Part shown: one piece after another, positions 10,529-21,312 of the stretch
Layout: every line of letters begins with the position of its first letter
How positions within the stretch are numbered: position 1 is the stretch's first letter
DNA from: Plakobranchus ocellatus
Lineage: Eukaryota > Mollusca > Gastropoda > Plakobranchidae
NCBI GenBank assembly: GCA_019648995.1
Contig: BLXT01005898.1
Span: 1,199,046 to 1,235,181, forward strand
Direction: 5' to 3'
DNA: 36,136 nucleotides
Translations under genes and position numbers: made by a program
The notes under the pieces: model-generated
Seen by the model: only the letters and a program-made list of their open reading frames with translations
Told to the model about the DNA's origin: nothing
The model's database searches: none

Positions 10529-13500
10529 ACATAAAACTGATCCCACTCCACTGTGCGCGACTTTGTCCTGAATATTTAAAATCACTTCATACTTACAAGG
10601 GCTTAAGCTTAAATATTTTATTTTATTATTATTATTATTTTTTTTTTTTTCCAATTGCTTGCAGTTGAACTGTGGAATAAGAATAATTTTATTTATTGAA
10701 TATCAAATGCTGGCAGCTGCAATTCAAATTATTTTCTGTAACACATGAATGCATTGCTTCATCCAACTCCCCCACCCCTTTTTCTGTTCAATTGGTACTA
10801 GCTTTAATTTCTGGATCAACTATAAGAATTGAAATATTGGAAAATTTGAGGATAACATTTTAATCATTTATAGCAATATTAAAACTAGAACTATGCTTCT
10901 AATTATGCTAGATACATCTGAATGGTTTCAAAATATTCTCTTAATGTCTTGAAATTAGTACAAATGAGTCAGAAGTTCAAATTAACATATTTGGAAACTA
11001 AGAGAGTTAATCAGAACAATATTTTGTAAACTTCTTTTTTTATTTTCTTTTTTGAAAATTAAAAAAAAAAAAAGTTATGGAAAGGTATTAGTGCTGATCC
11101 TGCAAAAATACACTCATAGATTATGATAAGATTCTAAAACATGTTACATTCTAACAGATTTTTATCTTGTACTAATTGTGTGCGGTACACAAAAAGGTAC
11201 CAGATGTTATGAACACATTCAAAATGTGTAATTATATTTTCTTTCATACATCTCTATATTCAAGAAATTTAAATGATCTTATGTGTAGATTCTGATCTAA
11301 GATAAAGATCTATTATAGTTTTTTTTTTTTTTTAAATTTTTTTATTTAGGCTGCATTGAAGAGGCCCTACTAAATTTGGATAATTATCAAATGGATCTGA
11401 TTCTGAAGATAAACATCATATAATCTAGTCTGTCTGGTAGCAGACTCATTTATCAGATGATTTCAGCCATAACATATAGGTTTTCAGTCTTCTTTTTCTT
11501 CCTTTAAAAGACAATGTAAAGAAATTTCACTTTTCAGTAGCTCTCTAAAAGAATGTACTCAGGTGTAAAGACTATATGGCTCATAGCATGTCATAATTTA
11601 CAATAATATAGTAATGAACAAAACTTTTCCCAGCTAAGGATGCATTAAGGATTTGTCTGATGAATTTTTCCAAACTCAATGTTGACTAATTGTTTCAAGT
11701 AAAAAATATATTGGCAAAGGGTTGTCCTCTTTTTAAATTCATGTATATATTATGATGATCTATCCAGTCGAATTCTTTACAAACGTAAACCTATATATTA
11801 TATTGTATATATTTCTTTTGGATTTTGTAAATGGTAGTCAACTAGAACATTGAAGTGGGCCTGATTATCAAGTTCTAGCCTAGTTGTACTGTATACCAAA
11901 CATCATGACTTTTTCTGAACAATATACTGAAAGCTTTTCCCAGCAACACATTCTAATATGAACAAATGTTTTAGCTCCTCATAGCTTAGGCCTTAAGTCT
12001 AACCGCATAAATCGTCAATGTAAACAACATGAAAACATTAGACTCCCATGTCTAAGTACATCAGAAAGCCATAGTAATTCACATTTTAAAATTATTTATA
12101 TTGATTAAAATCCCTGATCTTATTCTTATATTGATGATAAACATTATCACCTGTTTAAAACATTAGCCTGTGAGAAAGTTATGTGTCCCCCCCTCAAAAA
12201 AAAAAAAAAAAAATGCTTAAATTGTGTAATTATTTCTCACTTTTAAGAATTTGGACTTGTAGAAATTGGGCGGTTCTATGACTATCTTTACTAACTTAGG
12301 CCTGGAAGTCTACATTGTATATTGTACTATACTGTATTTACTATTCATATCATTTTACCTCTCTGCCTCATTTTATGAACCCTTGCCTTAGTAAAAATTT
12401 ATAATGTAGATTTCCTTGTATCAGCGTTAGAAATGACAATTAATATTAATATTGTCAAGCCCATTCCACCTATTCCCCAAATTGTTTGTATAAATTTTTT
12501 CGTTATTGTTTTTGGGAGAAAAAAAATTTTCTCAAGCTTTATACATTTTTCTTCAGTGTAGTAAAACAATTTTGTCATTTAAGAGAGTGCAAACGTTTTT
12601 GGTACTAGGGGGCTAAAAAGTCTCGAGTTCCATTAAAATTGGCCTTGTCAGAAGAGGATTGAACAAGATAGCATGCTTTTTCAGTGCGTGTAGAATTTGC
12701 TGCCCTTGGGCTGATTTAATCAACACTTTTTAAGTAATGCAAATACCCACTACATGTAAAAATTCATGTAGAAGTTGCTGTCTAAATGAAGTACCATAGA
12801 TATTTCAGAGTTTGCTTTCCAGAAAAAAAAAAAATTTCTAGAGGCTATTGTTTTGTTCTGTTTTATCAAAGCAGTTTCCATTCAATTCTATGTCTATATT
12901 ATGATTTCTGTGCATCAAAACCTCAATGCCTTGGCCAATAAGAAGACAACATTGATCAAACTAAAAGAATATTCTTAAACCTTAAAAAAGAGGATAAATG
13001 TGAACCCATAATCACAGTAAAGCATTTAAAATATCTTTCAATAAAGTCAACATCCTTATTCATTAATTTTTTTCTTCACTGAAATTAAAGAAATGTAAAT
13101 TATATAAATGAATTGCATTTTGCTCTAGTAGTAGCAGAGCTTTTTTAAGGCTGCTTTGCTTTTTACTTCCTTCAAAGGCGCAGATAAAAAAAACCAAAAC
13201 AGATTATATACTTATAGAGGTTGCAGTTTATTTGTTTAAGATTTCATGATGTTATAAATGTGTAATGCATCTTTTAGAAGAAATAAAAGAATGTGGCTTT
13301 GCCTCTCTTACTATTTACATAAAGTGTTTTAATCTTTTATAAAAATAAAAGTAACCAAAGAAGTTTTCCTCATATTTTTGAAAAATAATTCACAGATAAA
13401 AGAGATATCAGCATATTTATTTCTTGTTAACATATATGCGGTGTGTCTTTTTGGGTGGTTTGAATAAATTTTTTCCACTGTATAAGTTTATAAATTTGCA

Positions 13501-14376
13501 GAACTAAAAGTTTAGAAATTTGCGGAACTAATGCCTGTCAATTATATTTATTATTAAGTCTTATAAAAACATTTTTGTTTTGCCCACCACACATGATTAT
13601 GATGGAAAACTCAAGTCATGCTAATTTAAACTTATTTAGAATATATTGGTAGCACTAGTAGTATTTTTTGTTTGTAATTAACTTGAACTAGATCATGATT
13701 TAACTTGTATCTCCATTTTATGGGGACTATAGTATGTATATTAGTTTCTTTCATCTGTGTAAATATATTGTATTTTAATGGCATAGACGGATATGTGTGG
13801 TTCACCTTTTCAGAATTATGTACTTTTTGTCGTCTTTCATTCTTGCCACTGTATTTTGATAATGTAATTTCAGTGTGTAAACATGATGATGCTGAATTCA
13901 TTTTAATTTGATTTTCTTGCGATTTGAAAGATAACAGTTGATTATCGTTAATTTTAAATTTATGATTATAGACTGTTCAGTTTTAAGCTTAGAACAGAAA
14001 TTGAAGTTTTTTTTTTTTTTGTATGATTTCTCATAGTTTATCTTTCTTTGAAATGATAATCAAGGATATTGAATTATAAATCAGGTTTCAGCAACATTTA
14101 AAAATTTTATTAGCCCATTATTACACAAAAATAAAATAAGGGGAAGAACAAAACGCATTTGCCTTTTATTTCATTGAATGGATGCTACACTTTTTTGTTT
14201 TGATATTATTAAATTACTCAAATTAAACAAAAAGAAAAAAAAACAAAAACGACCTAATAACAAGACTAAAATGACTGAAGAAATACTATGGGAAATTCAA
14301 TGCAGAATGTTTTTTTTTTCTTTTTTGAAAATTGCATAAAAAGACATGCACACACGTGCGCACACATAGCATGCGC
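10529..14376. other. Intergenic, nothing recognised
   Basis: Very AT-rich DNA with many A/T homopolymers (for example C7-T-C-A18 at 12187-12212). There is a near-palindrome GACAATTAATATTAATATTGTC at about 12435-12456. I see no coding, RNA or transposon signature; part may be an extended KIF23 3' UTR. Confidence 0.5.
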
Positions 14377-14385
14377 NNNNNNNNN
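14377..14385. other. Assembly gap, 9 N
   Basis: Nine N between an (AC/GC)-rich tract (ACACACGTGCGCACAC) and GAGAG. A purine-pyrimidine alternating microsatellite probably broke the assembly. Confidence 0.95.
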
Positions 14386-15540
14386 GAGAGAAATAAAAAC
14401 CTTTGAGGAAATGAAATATATAAAATATATTCATGTCTAGGCATAAATCTTATATATTATTTACCGTATTTATTTATTTATTTTTTTTTTGTATTTCAAG
14501 GCTTATATTGAGAAGATATTTTTTTCTTTATCATCAAAAAATGACAACTGGATGTGATTTTACATCAAACACTTCATTTAAATTTCATAACCAAAAAAAA
14601 AAAAAAAATTTTTGATTTCTCAGCTGTGGAGGAAAAAAGTTGACGTTTTTCCAGTTGCTTCACTTTTCTTTTTTATTTTTTCATATTTACTACTTCAAAT
14701 TAAGCTCCATCAAGGGTTTGTACAAACTAGCATTTTCAATGTTTCCTTATATAGCAGAATAATTTCTCCCATTCTATTTCTAGTCAATACTTTTTAAAAC
14801 ATTTTTTTTCAAATTATAGAAATAAAATAAAGCTGTGCGATCCTAGAAACACGTGCGATGGATATGATCACAGCATACAATCATAATGGCATAAGAATCA
14901 GGTGCTTGGGGCGGGATAAAAATTTTACAGCACATCTTGCTCAGTGTCAGTTGTTGTCGGCAAGATTCTAAAATTAACGAGGGCTCCTGAATAGTGTAAA
15001 GACTAACGTTACTATTATTAAAATTATGATGTGAGTCATTTCCCTTGGTCAAACACGATCGAATGTTAAAAAAAAAATAAAATAGGACGAATACTGGAAT
15101 TCAAAGGCCCTGACAACGTACATAATTAATTTTTACTGATAAAATTTAAAAAAAATAAAAAAAATTTTCTTCGATTGTCTAAGTTAGGGATCATACATGG
15201 TATAACTGACAAAATTACTATTATAATGCCAAAGGTTTATATGATATCCTTAGACCAATAATGTTCTTTAATTTTAATATTAATCGGTATTAAAACGACT
15301 ACTTAATTTAGTATATTTTTAGTTGATCCACTTTTATGGGTATCGACTATGAACCACTCAAAACAAACATTGACAATGGTTTTACCGAAATGCCGAAAGG
15401 AAAACTTGACTGAATTTAGGAATAGGATACAATCGTAGCAGATTAAGGCCAACTCTGCTATAAATTTCTCAAAATCGTGATTCTAAATCCACCCTGTTTG
15501 ATTATGGATATAAATCTACATGTTTAGAGCTATCCGGGTA
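14386..15540. other. Intergenic upstream of VTA1, nothing recognised
   Basis: AT-rich DNA with chance open frames of 60-69 codons; none resembles a known protein. No repeat family identified. Confidence 0.5.
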
Positions 15541-15673
15541 CACAACCCAGAGATCTAGATCTAGATCTAAGGTTTACGGCAAGATATAATTTAGATCTAG
15601 ATCTAGAATTTAATATCTCATGGACTAAATAGTAAAACGGAGAATCAAGGCTATTCTTTCATAGAGTTTCACA
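15541..15673 (+). promoter_or_regulatory. VTA1: VTA1 promoter/5' UTR region
   Basis: This stretch precedes the start codon. It contains AGATCT arrays at 15551-15569 and 15593-15607, an in-frame stop TAA at 15626-15628 that blocks upstream extension of the protein, and CACAATGTC at the start with A at -3. No TATA box is obvious and the transcription start cannot be set. Confidence 0.35.
15551..15607. repeat. AGATCT arrays just 5' of VTA1 exon 1
   Basis: There are two arrays, AGATCT x3 (15551-15569) and AGATCTAGATCTAGA (15593-15607), about 25 bases apart. Being self-complementary, they can fold on themselves or pair with the array at 15821-15855. Confidence 0.75.
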
Positions 15674-15785
15674 ATGTCTGCCCCGTCATTAGCGGACATT
15701 CCTGCTAGTTTGAAGTCAAGTATTCAGAAGTACATGAGAATTGCAAATGAGCATGAACGGAGAGATCCAGTTATCTCCTACTACT
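15674..15785 (+). CDS. VTA1: VTA1 exon 1 (start codon, MIT helix 1)
   Basis: The coding part starts at ATG 15674 and ends at donor TACT|GTAAGT. It encodes MSAPSLADIPASLKSSIQKY and the conserved ANEHERRDPVISYY. The next residue, Cys38, is split between exons 1 and 2. Confidence 0.95.
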
Positions 15786-18700
15786 GTAAGTTACAAGTTG
15801 CAAACGATGTTACTATACTATAGATCTAGATCTAGATCTAAATTTTAGATCTAGAAGAAATAGAAGTGTAATCCACCAATAGATAGCATCAAGATTTTAC
15901 AAGAGTTCAATTTAAAGACAATAGTAGATCTTGGCAAATAAAATGTTACAAACTAAAAGTAAAACATCAAAAGAAGAAATTCAATAAAAGGAAAGAAATT
16001 AAATTCTAGGCCTTTCTCCTGATTATATAAATAATACCTAAAAGAATGAACTATGTATGACCTGATACAACATCATAATACATGATTCAGTGAACACCTG
16101 ATAATTCTACATCAGAGGGATCAGGCCACACATGTTGAATTAAAAGAATGTTGAATTGTGAGAAAGACAAGTTATAGAGCAAAAAAAAAAAAAGGGCGGG
16201 AGAGGGGATTTTTTGCCATAGTATCAATTATTAAATATAAGTTATAACAGCACTAACAGTAACACGGTCTTCTTCCTCGTCATGCACATGAGTGGTAGTG
16301 GTACCTAATGGGAGATACCTGCCACTGCCATCACACATATTGCTGTGTTAAGATTAGGCCAGAGAGCACAGGCCTGATCCCTCTGATGTCACACCTTTCC
16401 TCCTTGCCTGCGCATCCCCCACCCTTTATTCCAAACCTCATCACCCCTGCAGTGCCTCAATCCCAGTAAATGATCTGTGTTATCAGATACATTAATTTTG
16501 CTGCAAGAGGGGGCCACGCCAGAGCATTTTGGTTTAGTTTGATCTGAAAACCGGACAGAATTTGTCGAATTAAGAGAAATGAGCAGCCAAGAAGCATGTC
16601 GATTTGGGCAAAGTTTTGTTATTAAGGTTTAAGAGCGATTTATTTGGGACTTTTTAAAATGCGTTGAATTAAGGGAAATGTCACGGTGTGAAATGTCGAA
16701 TTACGTGGAGTGCACTATAATAATTTTTTTTAAGTTTATACTAAAATATAGCCAGAAGCGTACATCTTCCCTTTAGAAAATTGAAGTTCAGGAAAAATAT
16801 CAATTTTGCCAGATTCATAATTCATCATTAAAGTTACAATTGGCACTTAAAATCCTCAGGAATCTTCTGATCTAGGGTGCAGCTTTTACTTCAAATTCAA
16901 ATACACACATTTCTAACCTTAGCCACATATTGAAATGAAGAGGTAGCAGATCAGGTACTGATATGATTCAAAAGTAATAAAATAAAATTTATGTAGTGAC
17001 AGCACAAAATGCTGTACATAAGGCATTATGCAACAAAAATGGCCTTTGCAGAAATAAAAAAAAAAATTTGGGACTGTGGAGAGAACTTCTTTTAATATAG
17101 GTGTCACTTAGTCACAGACTTTCTAATGTGAGAGAATTTAAATAAAAATATATGAATTATGACTGTATCTGGCTCATTATTACGCTTGTTTTCATTTCAT
17201 TTTCATGGTGACATTGAACAGTTCCCACAAATTAATTTAATTATTCATTCTAGACAAAAAAAAAAAAAAAAAGATGTGCAAAATAAATCCATTTATATAA
17301 CATATATACAAAAACTGTAAGGAAAAGACATCTTCCTTTATCAATATGATTTAAGCATACTGAAGAAAAAAAAAATCCAAAACTGAAAGCTTTGAAAATG
17401 AGCTTGTTTAACATGCCTGCTATACTAAGGAAGTTAGAAATAGGCAATGCAAGGAAGGGATATAGGCAGGCCTATTAGGCTCCTTTGTATGAAAAATAAT
17501 GTCCATTTAAAGTAGAAATAATCCAGACTCCTTGATTTCTCATTGTATAATAGAATGAAATAGATTTCGATTGAATCATTTAGGTAGTTTTTAAGATCAT
17601 GTAGGACCTGTTTTTCACTGTTTGGTATCATTAATTTTGGCCTTTTAACATAGGTTATCAAGCATTCATATAAACTGATATACTGATATATTTTAATAAG
17701 TCTACCATATGATTAAAGATACTTTTTATGACTTTAGAAAACCACTGTATCTTTAATTTTTTATGCCAGCTGATAATTTTTCTTCTTCTTCTTCTTGATC
17801 TTGCAACGTTGGCGCATCACATTTGCAGTCCGGTTGCCTTAGCAAACTCTGTCGTCTTGGTCAAATCTTTCACAAATGCCTTGTTGCACAATATTATTTT
17901 TATTTTTTTTTTCCAAACTTGATTAGTGACGCTAGCCACTACTAAACGTTGCCCAATCAATGCTACTGAGATGTTTCTATTAGATCTATAGACTAGATTA
18001 AAAATCATCAACTATATAAATTTAGATTAATCTTGCACAGATTGATTCGTCTATTTTGATTGCTTATTCACTCTAATGTTTTTCCATCATGTATGATCAG
18101 ATTTTTAAAGTTTTGAGGTTGGATCTACTGCTGCTTTCTAGGCTGACGTTCCATTTTCAATAATACTGTTGAAACGCATCAAATTAAGCAATAAAGAACT
18201 GACCCTGTTCTCTAATAGATGTTTCTAAATCTAGCCTAGAGTATCTCAGGTTGAATAGCAATAGGCTCTGATTTTTTTTTTACAAAGTTGCTTTCAAAAC
18301 TAAGAGCTAAATCGCTGAAACACTGAGCTAGTGTGTAGGCAGAAAAAATGCATTAACGTCTAACTTGCTCAAAGCGCAGAAACCAGGTGATGGCCTGTAG
18401 CGACATTGCACGGCAACAAGGCAATACCAACAGCTTTTTTCTGAGGGTGGTGGGTTCTGGCCAGAACAAATGTGTGAGGGTAGCTAAGTTTGGACAAGTC
18501 TGTAAGATATTCAGCTGATTGAGGCCCTTATCCACACCGGCAGATATTGGTGTCACTCCAACCAATCGTGAGCTTGGTGTACATGTGTTTTCATAGCCTG
18601 TTATGCCTGTTCTGAGCTGAAAGATGATTGTTTGCTCCTCTCTGTTGAAAGTGTGGTCTTGGTCATGTGCACTGAAGGCTGGATGTTGTTTTGTCCACCT

Positions 18701-21272
18701 GGTCCTGACTGCTGCCTTGATGTATATCTTTGCCTCTTCAAGGGTAGTTTCTGTTGTGTTTTCTGGCATTGAGTTTCTCTGTTTTGGGAGTGTACCTGCT
18801 CTTTCATTCACTGGAATCCGGCAATGTCCAGGGAGCCATTGTAAGACTGTTCTTGGTGACAGCTTTGCTATATCTATGGACATATTTAATACTTGACATA
18901 GTTTCTACAGTTCCCTTAGTAGTAAGTTGATAATTGTCAGTTAAAATTTATTATTTTTTTTTAGAAACAGTTCAAATTCCTTTGCATAATGATGAGCCAT
19001 ATTTATAATTGGTAAATAAATTTCATTGTAAAATAAGCATGTATCACACTCTTGTCCATTCCTGATGTTGTTGTATTTACCAACTCAGATATAAAATATG
19101 GTTGCTTCTACAAAATGTCTTCCCTTTTTTATGTTTTTTGAACATTTATATATGACTTTTTTCCTCAACAGGTCGCTTGTATGCCATGCAGCACGGTATG
19201 ACAGTTGACAAACAATCCCCAGAGGCACGCAAATTTTTAGTGTCTTTAATGGATTATTTAGAAAAAGTATGTGACATTTCATACATTTTATTGTATTATT
19301 TTTAATATGAAAATAAAGGTCTTTTGATTTACCTTTCTAAAGTCCCTGAATAATGATAATCTCTCTTGTGAGCAAATTAAAGGTTAAAGTTAATAGTGTT
19401 CAGGAAATACGATGAACCGATTGTTAAATCTTAGACAGGATCCATATGAAGTCCATTTTTTTTGGTTGTATATCTGTAAATATCTAAATCGAATGTCTTT
19501 TCAAACACATTATGATTTGATTTCTTTATTTATTTTTTTGTGATTATATCTGTAGGCCTCGCATAAATGTTTCATTTTTTAATTTATTTCTCTGTTGCAA
19601 GGATTGGTAACAGCAATAGTATCAATGTACTTTGGCATCACCTTTTTCTTAGAAGGGTTAGATTATTTGGCTTTGTTCAGAAATTTTAAAATATCAAATC
19701 GGAACATTATTTTTCTTTGAAAGTAAATAGAAATATGTGAGTGATTAATTATTTTTTTATAATCATAGCTTGTGCTAAGCATGATTTGATCTTTTTTCTT
19801 AAGAATGGAAAAGACTTCTATATTAATATTATAGATTCATTTAGATCTCTAACATAAATATTAACTAAAAAAATGTGTTATTTTTTTTTTTTTATTTTCA
19901 TTCCCGATCAGTCAAAACAAACTCTTGCAGATGAAGAAGCAGTCCAAAATGAAGTCTGTGGACAAGCACATCTTGAGAACTATGCTCTCAAGCTTTTCCT
20001 TTATGCTGATAATGAAGATAGAGCAGGTCGTTTTGGGAAGTGAGTCTAGATTTTTTTGTTTGTTGTAAAACATGATGGTTATGGTCAAAATGAAGAATAC
20101 AATTTTAATTATGAAAACTCAAGACCAGTCCAAATGAGTCTGAAGTCTAGTGTTGAACATTTGAAAACATCTATAGGTACAGTCGAAAAGCATGGCAATG
20201 GTACAAAGTGGATAGAGATAATTATTCTTATACTCTACCAAGATTTTGGAGAGTAAAGAAGGAGAAAACAATTTCCTTTTGCCACATGTGTGACAGCTAC
20301 ATTTGATTCATTAGGTCTCATCTCGAAACTGACGTCTTGTTACCTAAAGTTAAAGGTAATTTTTTTCACATTTAATAATTTTGCTGGTCACTAAGATTTG
20401 CTTCAAATTTCCTGAAGCTATTTTATTTTGTTTATAGAAGCTAATTTAACAACTGTGATCTTAGGCACAGAAAGATGTAATTTTTTTTTTTGTTTTTGTT
20501 TTTCTTCTCCAGAAATGTCATCAAAGCCTTCTTGACATCAAGTCAATTACTTGATGTAATGACAACATTTGGGGAGTTGAATGAGGATGTAAATATAAAA
20601 ATTTTCTTTTCATTTATAAGATTCAGTAGAGATTCAGGGCACAGAAATCGATTTTGATGCAAGAATCATTTTCCTTCTTTTAAGAATACATTTATTGAAA
20701 AAAACATCTCTCATCAATTTTTCAAAATTGATTTGAATTATAGTAAGTCTTAAGAAGAAATCTTTTCAAAGCTCCTGAGGCACTCTACTAAAGAAGGAAA
20801 ATCAATTTCAGTAAATTTAAAATTCGCAACTTGTTTTCAATATCCCCTATGACAATAGTCACCTATACATGTCAAAGGCCTGTTTGGGAGATGTTAAGTA
20901 TGCATATTTTTCTCTTTTTTTTTTTTTCTTTTAGCTTGCAAAAAACAGACAGTATGCCAGGTGGAAGGCCTTTTACATTAATAAGTGTTTACAAAATGGG
21001 GAGACACCAGTTGCAGGTCCCTTACCAGAGGATGGAGAAGAAGGTATAACATGTCTTCATGAATCAAAATTCATGTTTGAAAAACATGTTTGTTTATATT
21101 TTCAACAATTTTTTAAAAATTGTACCTTGGCTAAAAAAAAAAATTCAGCCCCATACCCTTATGCCATCTTCTGGAGACCAAATAATGAGCTTTTTTAAAA
21201 AATATATTTCAACATTTTTTGAAAAGATACTCTTGTTTGAAACTAGTGGATTTTTTTGTTGTTTTTTTTTGT

Positions 21273-21312
<40 letters not shown>

